Below are positions 9,294-18,665 of a stretch of DNA of 64,000 nt, one piece after another (within the stretch, counting starts at the first letter, position 1; each line of letters starts with the position of its first letter). The stretch is from M50B103 sp041667565 (lineage in GTDB: Bacteria > Fidelibacterota > Fidelibacteria > Fidelibacterales > Fidelibacteraceae). The position numbers and the translations under genes were made by a program. The notes under the pieces were generated by a model that was not told the DNA's origin, did no database searches, and saw nothing but the letters and a program-made list of their open reading frames with translations. Location: NCBI GenBank assembly GCA_964572745.1, contig CAZNFT010000001.1, positions 95,760 through 159,759 on the forward strand, written 5' to 3'.

Positions 9294-9764
9294 ATGAAAA
9301 AAACCACACTTCTTGTATTGTTATTTTCTCTTAGCCTTCTGTCCGCTCAAGATAAAATACCCCGCCATGGTTTAAGCGCTGATATTGGCGGATCTTTGGG
9401 TGGAAGCATTAAATATAACTATCGCATTATCGCAGGAAATAATTTCCAGCTCACTCTCTCTACCGGCGTAGTATTAGGAATTTTATCGGCAGGAGCTTCT
9501 GCGGGGGCTGAGGTCAGCTTTGGGCATGATCATCAGTTCATTGCGGGAATTAGTTTTGACCCAATGATCATTGCAGATGACGATGATCTTGTTAATGGAA
9601 TTGCGATCAGAGAGAATCTTCTTATTCCCCGAATTGGCTATAGGTGGCAAGCTAAAAAACTTGGAGAGCACTTTTATTTTCATGCCTATGTGTCCCCGAT
9701 CATACCTTTGGATGATGATTGGATCATGCCGTGGTTTGGTTTTGGTATGCTGGGATACTTTTAA
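9294..9764 (+). CDS. Small outer-membrane beta-barrel-like protein (paralogue B)
   Basis: A 156-residue secreted protein following its paralogue after 16 bases. Signal peptide: MKKTTLLVLLFSLSLL with cleavage after the Ser-Ala at about 18. The mature start KIPRHGLSADIGGSL aligns with IPRHGLSTHIGGSL of the upstream gene, and both end in a terminal aromatic (GYF / QYF), as outer-membrane barrels do. Sequence between the shared ends has diverged strongly. A glycine-rich middle (residues about 60-75) may be one barrel strand pair. Function unknown. Confidence 0.65.
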   Translation: MKKTTLLVLLFSLSLLSAQDKIPRHGLSADIGGSLGGSIKYNYRIIAGNNFQLTLSTGVVLGILSAGASAGAEVSFGHDHQFIAGISFDPMIIADDDDLVNGIAIRENLLIPRIGYRWQAKKLGEHFYFHAYVSPIIPLDDDWIMPWFGFGMLGYF

Positions 9765-10230
9765 GACTATTCTCGGTGCATGATTTTAATCTCGGAAGTT
9801 TTAGCATAGAAAAACCTTATTTTCAATCTACAAGGCTTTAGCAAAGTAGATCGGATATCACTGTGAATGTGAGCACTGAGTTCATAGGGATCGATAATTT
9901 ACCTGCAATTTTGAGCCCTGAAGTATTGAGAATGGATTTCAAACGAGGAAGGGGTTAAAATACCAAAATAATCTATCTTATAAAATGATATTGAAATGGT
10001 AAAAGCAAAATCGTGAGATAGCTAATTTTGCAAAAGATCTGTGCAAATGCTTTGATGGGAGCTTATGCAAAGAGTTCCATTAATATATTAATCAGGGCAA
10101 GGTCTCAAGTGTGCTTTAAAGAAAGTTTTGGAGAATACTTTAAGTCAATCAGTATTAATTATTAGGAATAAGAAGAACCCCCGATGCATGGAGACTTTAA
10201 GTCTTATCTGTTCATCTTGTTTAAAAAAGC
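9765..10230. other. Non-coding spacer between convergent genes
   Basis: About 465 bases with no convincing reading frame, ribosome site or RNA fold. The ORFs that begin in its last part (10128, 10184) run through the repeat block downstream and are not believable genes. Confidence 0.5.
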
Positions 10231-10425
10231 AATCCGGGTTATCCTGCTATCTTGTCGAAAAGCTAACGGATTATCCTGTTATCCTGTCCACCAGCAATCC
10301 AAGTTATCCTGTAATCCAGTCGAAAAGCTATCGGATTATCCTGTTATCCTGTCCACCAGCAATCCAAGTTATCCTGTAATCCAGTCGAAAAGCTATCGGA
10401 TTATCCTGTTATCCTGTCAAAAAGA
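10231..10425 (+). repeat. 65-bp tandem repeat, three units, rich in TTATCCTG words
   Basis: Three head-to-tail units start at 10231, 10296 and 10361, exactly 65 bases apart. Units 2 and 3 are identical over their first 58 bases; unit 1 differs at several positions. Each unit itself holds two related halves that begin TTATCCTG. The array ends 14 bases before the trpS stop codon, in the spacer between convergent genes. No spacer-repeat alternation like a CRISPR is seen. Confidence 0.85.
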
Positions 10426-10439
10426 ATCCTGTGATCTCG

Positions 10440-11438
10440 TCAATCAATTCCAATAGCAGATCGCAATCTATCCACAGTTGCAGAAGCGATAGTTCGTGCT
10501 TTTTCAGCGCCTTCTTTAAGAATTTTTTCTATATGTGTGGGGTCTTCCATCAACATGTCATACTTTTCTCTCATGGGTGAAAAGTGTTCTTCCATGATTT
10601 CAAATAATTCTTGTTTTGCATGACCCCAGCCCATGCCACCGGCCAAATAACGCTCGCGAGCAGCTTGCTGTTCTTTTTCATTTGCAAACAGTTTATATAA
10701 AGTAAATACATGCGATTCGTCAGGATTTTTAGCTTCTTCAACTTCCTGAGAGTTGGTGACGATTTTCATGATGATCTTGCGGAATTTCTTGGGAGCTAAA
10801 AATAAGGGAATAACATTATCGTAACTTTTGCTCATTTTACGACCATCTAAACCCACAACAACCTGCGTGCTTTCACTGATCACAGCTTTGGGAACGACTA
10901 GTAAGTCTTTGCCATAAGTATGGTTTAATGACTGGGCAATATCGGCGCAGATCTCAACATGCTGTTGTTGGTCTTTGCCAACCGGAACAAAATTTGTATC
11001 GAACAAAAGGATATCTGCGGCCATAAGAACCGGATAAGTATATAATCCCATATTAATGCCGGAATCCGGATCGTTACCAGCATCAATGTTTTCTTGAACA
11101 CAGGCTTTATAGGCATGCGCTCTATTCATTAAACCTTTTGATGTAAAAGCCATTAGCATGGTCGTTAATTCAAAAGTTTCAGGTACATCTGACTGGCGGT
11201 AAAACATCATTGTTTCGGGATCAAGTCCGCATGCCAACCAGCTTGCGGCGAGTATGTGAGTCATTTCTTTTAATTGTGCAGAGTCCTTTACCGTATTTAG
11301 AGCATGATAATCTGCAATAAAATATCGGGCATCGAAATTATTAGCTAACTCTATAGCAGGTTTAATGGCACCAAAATAATTCCCAATATGAGGTGTGCCC
11401 GTGGGTTTAATTCCTGTTAAACAAACTTTGCGACTCAT
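10440..11438 (-). CDS. trpS: Tryptophanyl-tRNA synthetase
   Basis: Class I aminoacyl-tRNA synthetase that charges tRNA-Trp. The 332-residue length is normal for bacterial TrpRS. The HIGH-type motif appears as TPHIGNYFG near residue 16 and the KMSKS loop as GRKMSKSYDN near residue 195, with TGIKPTGTPHIGN typical of this enzyme rather than TyrRS. The start shares one base with the stop of the upstream NlpC/P60 gene (TAATG), so the two are translationally coupled in a minus-strand operon. Confidence 0.96.
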   Translation of the reverse strand: MSRKVCLTGIKPTGTPHIGNYFGAIKPAIELANNFDARYFIADYHALNTVKDSAQLKEMTHILAASWLACGLDPETMMFYRQSDVPETFELTTMLMAFTSKGLMNRAHAYKACVQENIDAGNDPDSGINMGLYTYPVLMAADILLFDTNFVPVGKDQQQHVEICADIAQSLNHTYGKDLLVVPKAVISESTQVVVGLDGRKMSKSYDNVIPLFLAPKKFRKIIMKIVTNSQEVEEAKNPDESHVFTLYKLFANEKEQQAARERYLAGGMGWGHAKQELFEIMEEHFSPMREKYDMLMEDPTHIEKILKEGAEKARTIASATVDRLRSAIGID

Positions 11439-12247
11439 TATTTTTCCTTTCTGATAAGCATATCTATAGAATAGATACCTTCAAGCATTTTATGTAATTT
11501 TTCAGAATAATGATTTGCTTGAGGATCAAAAGAATTCAGTTTCACTTCACCCGAAGAATGAATGTATTCAGGAGATCTACGCATAATGGCGACATGTGTA
11601 ATATTGCCCTTGGCATTTTGATAGAAGGCAAGATCTCCCGGTTGGGCATCTTCGATACTAAGGGGATGCTTTTTAAGAACCTTGATCTGTTGAGAGGCAT
11701 CTCGTGGTAATTCTAATCCTGCAATTTTAAAGCTCATTTGAGTTAAACCCGAGCAATCACAGCCGTTTTCTGTTTTACCACCCCAAAAATAGGAACAGCC
11801 TAAAAGTTTACCCGCAGTGCATAAAATGATATCGCGTGGATCTGTAACGGTCAATTCTTTTTGTTGCAAAAAAGCCCGCGATCCATCAGGCATTAATACT
11901 TCGTATATATCATTATCTCTTTTTAGATAGGGAAATAAAGCTCCAAGAGCAGCGACTGCTTTACGCGGTGTTTTCATGTCTACGCTTTCATAGAGAGAAA
12001 GAAAAGGCGTATGAATCAGAATCTTGGGTAAAGTAATTATCATATCTTCCATATCTTTTGAAAGACCCAAGGTGGAGAAATTCTGACACCAAGCTTCATA
12101 TCCATCCGGGAGTTTTAATTTTATCCAATCACCTTCTTGTTGAAGGACTTCGGCAATTTCCCACATAATACCCTGAGTTACTAGCTGAGAAGAAAATCGA
12201 GCTTCCTCATACATGTTAGCAAAAGGTGTTTTAATGATCTTTTTCAT
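11438..12247 (-). CDS. NlpC/P60 peptidoglycan endopeptidase with SH3-like domains
   Basis: A 269-residue cysteine peptidase of family C40. The catalytic triad is visible: Cys165 in NGCDCSGL, His218 in NITHVAIM and His230 in YIHSSG. Residues 1 to about 130 form SH3-like cell-wall recognition modules, the layout of gamma-D-glutamyl-diamino-acid endopeptidases such as the YkfC type that trim muropeptides. There is no signal peptide, so a cytoplasmic murein-recycling role is more likely than an extracytoplasmic one; that is inference. It sits 13 bases downstream of the DUF92 fusion gene and overlaps trpS by one base. Confidence 0.85.
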   Translation of the reverse strand: MKKIIKTPFANMYEEARFSSQLVTQGIMWEIAEVLQQEGDWIKLKLPDGYEAWCQNFSTLGLSKDMEDMIITLPKILIHTPFLSLYESVDMKTPRKAVAALGALFPYLKRDNDIYEVLMPDGSRAFLQQKELTVTDPRDIILCTAGKLLGCSYFWGGKTENGCDCSGLTQMSFKIAGLELPRDASQQIKVLKKHPLSIEDAQPGDLAFYQNAKGNITHVAIMRRSPEYIHSSGEVKLNSFDPQANHYSEKLHKMLEGIYSIDMLIRKEK

Positions 12248-12260
12248 ATATAGACTCCAA

Positions 12261-13787
12261 TTATTTGATTAGCAAGTAAGCCAGGCCACCTAAAAGTCCT
12301 CCGGCCAGCGTATTGCAAAAATTAACAAAATCATTATTGATCTTTTTATAACCACTTGCAAGTGGAATATTTTTATTCTCGCAATGTGAGGTTTTTTCTG
12401 TAAGTTTTTTGCAAGTAGGACAATGATATTGGGCTTGCACGCTTGCACCAAGGAAGGAATCAACAAAAGCCCCTATCAGACCGACTATAGAAATTAGTAA
12501 AACAGCAGTCCAGGTCATATTAATTCCAGCAAAATATAAAAGAGAATATTTTCCTACAAGCGCAATTAAAAAAGCTCCTGTAAAGGCACCGACAGTACCA
12601 ATAATAGTAAGTCCGCCCGAAGTTCCCTGCGGTACTTTTTTGAAATTAAGTATGGATATGGGATCATGTGAAGAAAAAGCACCGATCTCAGTTCCCCATG
12701 TATCAGCTGTCGCTGCCGCAATAGAGCCAAGGAAGATCATATACCAAAAGAGTTCAGTCGTATTTAAAAAATGCCAACACATGGTGGCGATCATTGCCAC
12801 ACCTCCATTGGCAAAAACCTGAAAAATATCCCGTTTGCCGGTTTTTTCAAAAACTGTGGCTAGCTTTTTTTTATGTTTTTTACCCATTTTTGTAAAAATG
12901 CTAGAGAAGAAAAAGAATACCGCAATGGGTAACATCCACTCGACTCCACCAAGTCCAAAGACAACCGTTCCCAAAAGCCATGCGCCCACTGCGCCCGAAA
13001 GACTCAAGGCACTACTTGCATAAGCAATAGTTGCAATAGCAACGGTAAGAGACATCCATATCATCAGGTGAGTTTGAAATTCGGGTGCTCCGTTATATAA
13101 AGCATCCAAAATAACACCTGCACCCAAGGGAACCATTAAATTATCAGTACCTTTATGGGAGATGGTTTCAGCTCCGGCAGAGAAAAAACCGGCAAAAAGG
13201 CCAAATACGATGGCAATTGACCAAGTAATATCAGCTTGATGTGGAAAAACGTCTCTGAAGATCTTCATGCTTAGGACAGCTACAACAAAAGAGACCAGGA
13301 ACATTGATAAACTGCCCTGCACAGATTTTTTCTCGGTAAGAATAGTAAATCCCAAAGGTTTTTTTCTTGATTCTCCCACCCAAGAAGCGACAGGGTCACC
13401 AAAGGACATGATCAACATAGCTGTCAAGAGAATTGCCGGATCCTTATCCCAAAACCAGCAGACAAGAATGAAAAAAGCAATAGGGAAATAAACAGTTCCA
13501 TATGAAACTCGACTGGTTTCATGTATGCTTTTAAGTAAATTCAGTTTAATTGCAATAAAATTTAAAATGGCAAATAACAAAGCAATGATTAAAACCGGTG
13601 TTTTGCTTTCAATAAAAAAAGGAGCAGCACAGGTTAAACATCCAACAAAAATATGAACTAATCTACGCGTAACATGGGGATGTACATCCAGCTTTTTAAG
13701 TAAAAGAGTTGCAATACCCAGGAACACCGTAATTCCTGCTAAGAAGATTAAAAATAGTCCCCAATCCGACCTAAAAAGAAAATTCAT
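12261..13787 (-). CDS. Polytopic fusion: phytol/dolichol kinase-like domain plus DUF92 (VTE6-like) domain
   Basis: A 508-residue protein with about twelve hydrophobic segments. Residues 1 to about 240 resemble the CTP-dependent phytol/dolichol kinase family (HPHVTRRLVHIFVG near 46-60, SFGDPVASWVGE near 128-139). Residues about 250-508 are DUF92/TMEM19 (ATADTWGTEIGAFS, KKVPQGTSGGLT, IGAFVDSFLGA, then CPTC and a HCENK segment). In plants VTE5 (phytol kinase) and VTE6 (phytyl-phosphate kinase, DUF92) act in sequence, so one chain may turn a polyprenol into its diphosphate. ATG 13787 is preferred to the longer start because GAGGT precedes it. Substrate is inference. Confidence 0.8.
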   Translation of the reverse strand: MNFLFRSDWGLFLIFLAGITVFLGIATLLLKKLDVHPHVTRRLVHIFVGCLTCAAPFFIESKTPVLIIALLFAILNFIAIKLNLLKSIHETSRVSYGTVYFPIAFFILVCWFWDKDPAILLTAMLIMSFGDPVASWVGESRKKPLGFTILTEKKSVQGSLSMFLVSFVVAVLSMKIFRDVFPHQADITWSIAIVFGLFAGFFSAGAETISHKGTDNLMVPLGAGVILDALYNGAPEFQTHLMIWMSLTVAIATIAYASSALSLSGAVGAWLLGTVVFGLGGVEWMLPIAVFFFFSSIFTKMGKKHKKKLATVFEKTGKRDIFQVFANGGVAMIATMCWHFLNTTELFWYMIFLGSIAAATADTWGTEIGAFSSHDPISILNFKKVPQGTSGGLTIIGTVGAFTGAFLIALVGKYSLLYFAGINMTWTAVLLISIVGLIGAFVDSFLGASVQAQYHCPTCKKLTEKTSHCENKNIPLASGYKKINNDFVNFCNTLAGGLLGGLAYLLIK

Positions 13788-13941
13788 TAAATACCTCAAA
13801 TTAATGCAGGATATTACAAGAAAAAGCGTCAAATTACAATTGATAATTCGTCAATAATAAATGATAAAATACTTTTACAGCGGCTATATCTAATGTAAAG
13901 GAAGTAATTATATTTCATCTATTTTATCTTTTTCTTATGCT

Positions 13942-13964
13942 TTAATACTTTGAATTAGTATTAA
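13942..13964 (+). promoter_or_regulatory. Inverted repeat upstream of the histidine kinase
   Basis: TTAATAC (13942-13948) and GTATTAA (13958-13964) form a 7-base dyad about 40 bases before the kinase start. It could be an operator or only AT-rich chance. Confidence 0.2.
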
Positions 13965-14002
13965 TTCTCAATACTTTTGACTTAATATCAGGAGATTATC
14001 AA

Positions 14003-16117
14003 ATGATTGATTCAATCATTGTTGGCTTATTACAGAATGTAGCTGTTTTACTAACTTTTTGTTTGGTATATGATTATATCTGGAAAAAAGATAAAGAGAT
14101 CCAAACTGTTCCCAGAAAAGTCCTTGCAGGTGTATTAATTGGAAGTTTGAGCTTGCTTTTAATGCTAACACCATATCATTTGTCAGCGGAAATTATGATT
14201 GATAGTCGCACTGTATTATTAGCAATATCCGGGCTTTTCTTTGGTTTTTTACCCACCATAATAGCCATGTGCATTACTGTTCTCTATCAATTTACAATTG
14301 AGGGTAATAGCTTGTTGATTGGTGTTGCTTTTACATTAATAGCAGGTTTTTGTGGCTTAACATGGCGACAGTTTTTTCCTCCTCGAGAGATTAAAAAACC
14401 TTTTTATTGTCTTTTTATACTTGCTTTGCTTGTTCATCTGCTTGAACTGGCTAGTGTGTTACTTTTCCTTAAAAACATCTCGTTTTCTGATTTTAAGGAA
14501 ATTGCTATACCCTTGGTCCTTTTATATCCTGCTTTTACGGTATTACTTGGTATGTTGTTTTTGAGTCGATGGAGAATTTGGCAACATAGTCAAGAAACAC
14601 GACAAGAAGAATTACAATATCGTGCCCTTTTTGAAAATGCCGGAGAAGCTATAGTGATAGCTCAAAAAGGCAAGATCTCCTTTGCCAATAAACGTATGAC
14701 TGATATCTTGGGTGTCCCTCCTGATGAATCCAGGAGAAAAGCTTTTACTTCTTTTGTTCATCCTGATGATCGAGATTTAGTTTATCAGCGTCATTTGAAG
14801 CGTATTAAAAAACTGGATGTACCCAGTAGATATTCATTTAGAATGATTACCAAGCAAAATAAATTATTATGGGTAGATATAAACTCTGTATATTTTGAGT
14901 GGAATGGTGAGCCGGCATCTTTAAGCTTTTTGTCAGATGTAACAGAGCATCGCGAAGCTGAAAGACAGCTTATTCTTGCTAAAAATAAGGCAGAGGAAAG
15001 CGATAGAATAAAATCAATTTTTCTTGCAAATATGAGTCATGAGATCAGAACACCCATGAATGCCATTGTAGGATTTTCTGACCTTCTTTCTAAGGATTCC
15101 CTAAGCGAGGCTAAAAGAAAACCTTATTTTGAAATGATCCATTCAGCCGGTAAACAGCTTTTGCATATTATTAATGATATTATTGATGTTTCTAAACTGG
15201 AAGTAAATCAATTGAGACTGAATAAAGAAAATGTAAGATTAGATGATATTTTCAAACAGAGTATTGATATGTTTCAAAGCTCGTCACTATTTATTGAAAA
15301 GAAAAATGTTGAATTGATCCTAAATTTTCCATCTCCAACAAAAGAATTCATGGTTTATGCTGATCCTTACAGGATACGCCAAATTCTTGATAATCTATTA
15401 TCGAATGCGATTAAATATAGCAATACAGGTAGTGTTGAGCTTGGATATACACTGACCGAGAAAGCAAGATCTCTTGTTCTTTTTACGTATGTAAAAGACA
15501 CGGGTCCCGGTATTCCGGAAGATAAAAAGACTATGGTTTTCAAAAGATTTCGTCAGGTAGAGGAAGATCGCTATCGGGAAGGTACCGGCTTGGGTTTGAG
15601 TATTACAAAAGGTATTATTGATTTAATGGGTGGGGAAATTGATCTTGAATCCCAAGTTGGCGTGGGGTCGAAATTCTTTTTTAGCCTAGAACTTGAAAAA
15701 GCAAAGGAGCTTCAGCTTATGGACAATAATGAAATAAATGCTATCCCGGATTTGAAGGATATAAACATATATATAGCAGAAGATGATTATACCTCATTTT
15801 TTTTGATAAAAGAATATCTGAACGAAACAAATGCCAGGATATCTTACGCTTATGATGGTGAAATCCTGATGGAGATGCTCGAAAAAGAAGTCCCCGATAT
15901 TTTACTTTTAGACATTAATATGCCCAAAAAAGATGGATATGCTTGTCTTGAAGAGATAAAGAATAAGAATTATTCCGTAAAAATAATTGCCCAAACAGCC
16001 TATGCCATGGAAAATGAAAAAGATCGTTGTTTGGCTTCGGGATGCCATGGCTATGTGTCTAAACCAATAGATGCACTTGCTCTCTACAAAGAAATTCAAA
16101 AAGTTCTCCAGAGATAG
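14003..16117 (+). CDS. Hybrid sensor histidine kinase (5TM-LYT / PAS / HisKA / HATPase / REC)
   Basis: A 704-residue membrane sensor. Residues 1 to about 190 hold five to six membrane helices of the 5TMR-LYT type (LytS-like). A PAS domain follows (about 205-315, with FENAGEAIVIA and FVHPDDRD). The H-box LANMSHEIRTPMNA places the phosphorylated His at 346. The ATPase domain (about 450-565) keeps the N-box NLLSNAIKYS, DTGPGI and GTGLGLSI. A C-terminal receiver has the acidic pair at 593-595, Asp637 in LLLDINMP as phosphoacceptor, and Lys in VSKP. Output must leave by phosphotransfer, since no DNA-binding domain or partner regulator is encoded nearby. The signal is unknown. Confidence 0.93.
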   Translation: MIDSIIVGLLQNVAVLLTFCLVYDYIWKKDKEIQTVPRKVLAGVLIGSLSLLLMLTPYHLSAEIMIDSRTVLLAISGLFFGFLPTIIAMCITVLYQFTIEGNSLLIGVAFTLIAGFCGLTWRQFFPPREIKKPFYCLFILALLVHLLELASVLLFLKNISFSDFKEIAIPLVLLYPAFTVLLGMLFLSRWRIWQHSQETRQEELQYRALFENAGEAIVIAQKGKISFANKRMTDILGVPPDESRRKAFTSFVHPDDRDLVYQRHLKRIKKLDVPSRYSFRMITKQNKLLWVDINSVYFEWNGEPASLSFLSDVTEHREAERQLILAKNKAEESDRIKSIFLANMSHEIRTPMNAIVGFSDLLSKDSLSEAKRKPYFEMIHSAGKQLLHIINDIIDVSKLEVNQLRLNKENVRLDDIFKQSIDMFQSSSLFIEKKNVELILNFPSPTKEFMVYADPYRIRQILDNLLSNAIKYSNTGSVELGYTLTEKARSLVLFTYVKDTGPGIPEDKKTMVFKRFRQVEEDRYREGTGLGLSITKGIIDLMGGEIDLESQVGVGSKFFFSLELEKAKELQLMDNNEINAIPDLKDINIYIAEDDYTSFFLIKEYLNETNARISYAYDGEILMEMLEKEVPDILLLDINMPKKDGYACLEEIKNKNYSVKIIAQTAYAMENEKDRCLASGCHGYVSKPIDALALYKEIQKVLQR

Positions 16118-16128
16118 AAGGCAGCACA

Positions 16129-17115
16129 TTGAATAAAAAGATTATCTGGGGTGTTATTGGAGCAGGTTCGGTATGTGAAATAAAAAGTGTGCCTGCAATG
16201 TATAAACTTCCAGGTTCTCGGGTAAAAAGTATTATGCGCAGAAACGCATTTGCTGCTGAGGATTTTGCAAAACGCCATGGGGTACATTCCTGGACCCAAA
16301 ATGCTGATTTCCTATTTAAAGACAATGAAATTAATGCAATCTATATTGCTACTCCGCCTGATACTCATGCTTATTACACCAAAAAAGCTGCGCAAGCCGG
16401 GAAAATAGTTTATGTTGAAAAGCCCATGGCAAGAGATCATGATGAATGCATAAAGATGATCTCTGTTTGTGAAAAGTATGCTGTGCCACTTTTTGTTGCC
16501 TATTACAGACGAGCCCTTCCTCATTTTTTAAGAATTAAAAAATTAATTGATTCAGGATATTTGGGGAATATTCAAAAAGTTGATATCTTTTTTAATCGTT
16601 CACTTCGAGATATGGAAAAAGATCATCCAGAAAAAATATGGAGACTGAATCCCAAAGTTTCCGGTGGTGGGTATTTTCATGATCTGGCCTCACATCAACT
16701 AGATCTTTTGGATTTCTTTTTTGGACCTGTAATAAAAGTTCAAGCTTGCGCTAAGAATGTTTCAGGTTATTACAGCGTTCCTGACAATGTTCGGGCAGAC
16801 TTATTATTTAAGGATAATGTAGTGGCTAAGGGATATTGGAATTTTGCTTCTTCAAAAACGGAGGTCAAAGACGAGATTCTTATTGAGGGTGACAAAGGAC
16901 ATCTTGCTTTTTCAACATTTGCTCATACAAGAATAAGCGGAGTATCTGATGATTTTGGAGCGATCAATGAAAGTTATCAGCTTCCTCAACATATTCAGGA
17001 ATGTCTGATTAAGACGATCATTTTAGAGATTCAGGGCAAGGGAAAATGCCCAAGTACAGGAGTGTCCGCTGCCAGAACATCAAAAGTAATGGATATTGTC
17101 TGTAATTATCCTTAG
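16129..17115 (+). CDS. Gfo/Idh/MocA-family oxidoreductase
   Basis: A 328-residue NAD(P)-dependent sugar or polyol dehydrogenase. The N-terminal Rossmann fold starts IIWGVIGAGSVCE, with IYIATPPDTHA and the family EKPMA motif (Lys is the catalytic/nicotinamide-contacting residue) at about 95-99. The C-terminal alpha/beta domain contains GGGYFHDLASHQLDLLDF, whose His/Asp are the usual substrate-side residues. The start is TTG at 16129 with AAGG eight bases upstream; no ATG fits. It lies 11 bases after the kinase and 27 before the MBL gene, so it may be the first gene of that operon. Substrate cannot be told. Confidence 0.85.
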   Translation: MNKKIIWGVIGAGSVCEIKSVPAMYKLPGSRVKSIMRRNAFAAEDFAKRHGVHSWTQNADFLFKDNEINAIYIATPPDTHAYYTKKAAQAGKIVYVEKPMARDHDECIKMISVCEKYAVPLFVAYYRRALPHFLRIKKLIDSGYLGNIQKVDIFFNRSLRDMEKDHPEKIWRLNPKVSGGGYFHDLASHQLDLLDFFFGPVIKVQACAKNVSGYYSVPDNVRADLLFKDNVVAKGYWNFASSKTEVKDEILIEGDKGHLAFSTFAHTRISGVSDDFGAINESYQLPQHIQECLIKTIILEIQGKGKCPSTGVSAARTSKVMDIVCNYP

Positions 17116-17142
17116 TATAAACTGAACGGAAGGAATAATGAA

Positions 17143-17808
17143 ATGCTTAAAATTACCATAGTTTACGATAATACTGTTTGCAAAGAAGGCTTGAAACCTG
17201 ACTGGGGTTTTGCTGCAATTGTTGATATTGATGAACACAGGATCCTTTTTGATGCCGGTGCTGATGGACATATTTTATTAAACAACATGAAAGTTTGTGG
17301 AGTTGATCCCAAGTCTGTAGATACTGTATTTATTTCACATCACCATTTTGATCACACAGGTGGTCTGGCAGCTTTTATTCATGAAAATCCGGAAGTAGAA
17401 GTTTATGTTCCGACGTCTTTACGCGGTCTTCGTCGTGCTAAGGCAATACACCATATTTCCGAGGCGAGAGAAATATTTAAGAATGTTTATAGCAGTGGAG
17501 AGCTCAAGAATATTGAACAATCAATGTTTATTGAAACACCGCAAGGTTTAGTCGTGATTGCCGGTTGTTCACATCCCGGCGTCGATGCTATTCTTGAGAA
17601 AGCCCGAAAATATGGTCAAATTTATTTCCTTTTTGGGGGATTTCACGGTTTTAGGGATTTTAATTTGTTAAAAGATATAGACTTTGTTTGTCCGACTCAT
17701 TGCACGCAACAAATAAAAAAAATTGTGGAGATTTACCCCGAAAAATATATAAAAGGCGGTGCAGGACGTGAAATAAGCCTGCCTATTAAACAAGAAAGAG
17801 AACTATGA
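17143..17808 (+). CDS. Metallo-beta-lactamase-fold hydrolase
   Basis: A 221-residue MBL-fold protein. The metal motif HxHxDH is at residues 66-71 (HHHFDHTGG); later ligands are likely GCSHPG near 146 and the FGGFHG and PTHC segments. The overall shape matches the small family annotated as 7,8-dihydropterin-6-methyl-4-(beta-D-ribofuranosyl)aminobenzene-phosphate-synthase-like, whose members in bacteria have no settled role. Stop and next start overlap (ATGA), and three further cysteine-rich proteins follow in the same operon, suggesting work on a metal or thiol-linked process. Confidence 0.8.
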   Translation: MLKITIVYDNTVCKEGLKPDWGFAAIVDIDEHRILFDAGADGHILLNNMKVCGVDPKSVDTVFISHHHFDHTGGLAAFIHENPEVEVYVPTSLRGLRRAKAIHHISEAREIFKNVYSSGELKNIEQSMFIETPQGLVVIAGCSHPGVDAILEKARKYGQIYFLFGGFHGFRDFNLLKDIDFVCPTHCTQQIKKIVEIYPEKYIKGGAGREISLPIKQEREL

Positions 17809-18665
17809 AAACCTATTTAAAATGCATCCCCTGTTTTGTAAAACAAGCCTTGAGTGTAGCCGAAATAAGCTTTGACGACGATAGAGACATAAAAGATCTA
17901 TTGGATAAGGTCGGTTGCCGAATTAAAGATATTGATATGAGTTTTACACCACCGGAAATGGGGATGATAATATATGATGAGTTGAACAAGATTACCGGGA
18001 TTGATGATCCTTATGCACAAGAAAAAGCAGCTCATATCAAAGAAGCCAAGCGTTTATATCCTATGCTGAAAGAAAGACTTTCTAAGGCAGATGATCCTCT
18101 CTTAATGGCAATTCGCATTGCTATAGCAGGAAATGTGATGGATCTTGGCATGGACAAAAAATTTCATGTAGAAAAAGACCTTGAACATATCTTGCAACAA
18201 GATTTTGCTATTTGTGATTATCAAGCATTTAAGGAAGTTCTTGAAAAAAGTGAAGAGGTCCTTTATTTAGGAGATAATTCAGGCGAATCTGTTTTTGATA
18301 AAATATTGATAGAAGAATTAAAAATTCCTGTAACTTATGTAGTAAGAGGAAAACCTGTTATTAATGATGTGACCTACGATGATGCTGTTGCATCGGGATT
18401 GGATGAAGTGGCTGAGATCATTTCTTCGGGGACTCCGGCACCGGCCACCATACTAAGATTATGTAATGACGATTTTTTGAGAAGATTTAATAAAGCAACA
18501 ATAATCATTGCAAAGGGTCAGGGTAATTATGAAGGTCTTTCTGAAACGGATAGACCTGTATTCTTTTTATTGAAAGCTAAGTGTCCTGTTATTGCCGAAG
18601 ATATTGGTGTAAAAGAAGATGATATTGTCTGCAAGTATGCCTTGAAAAATAAAAGAGGACAATAA
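17805..18665 (+). CDS. DUF89/ARMT1-type damage-control phosphatase
   Basis: A 286-residue DUF89 protein (PF01937). It starts MKTYLKCIPCF, giving the Cys7-x-x-Cys10 pair of the prokaryotic subfamily, and carries the metal-binding DNSGESVFD (about 162-170), RGKPVINDVT and AKGQGNYEGL blocks expected for the metal-dependent phosphatase site. Characterised members remove phosphate from side-product sugar phosphates or related metabolites. It overlaps the MBL gene by four bases and the CGGC gene by one (TAATG), so all three should be made together. True substrate unknown. Confidence 0.85.
   Translation: MKTYLKCIPCFVKQALSVAEISFDDDRDIKDLLDKVGCRIKDIDMSFTPPEMGMIIYDELNKITGIDDPYAQEKAAHIKEAKRLYPMLKERLSKADDPLLMAIRIAIAGNVMDLGMDKKFHVEKDLEHILQQDFAICDYQAFKEVLEKSEEVLYLGDNSGESVFDKILIEELKIPVTYVVRGKPVINDVTYDDAVASGLDEVAEIISSGTPAPATILRLCNDDFLRRFNKATIIIAKGQGNYEGLSETDRPVFFLLKAKCPVIAEDIGVKEDDIVCKYALKNKRGQ

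Noticed and set aside
10231..10425. CRISPR array
   Set aside because: Units are contiguous with no unique spacers, and no cas genes are nearby. The same holds for the array at 55634-55733.
10128..10456. Two plus-strand frames across the 65-bp repeats
   Set aside because: They exist only because the repeat lacks stops; their products repeat the same short peptides and have no ribosome site.
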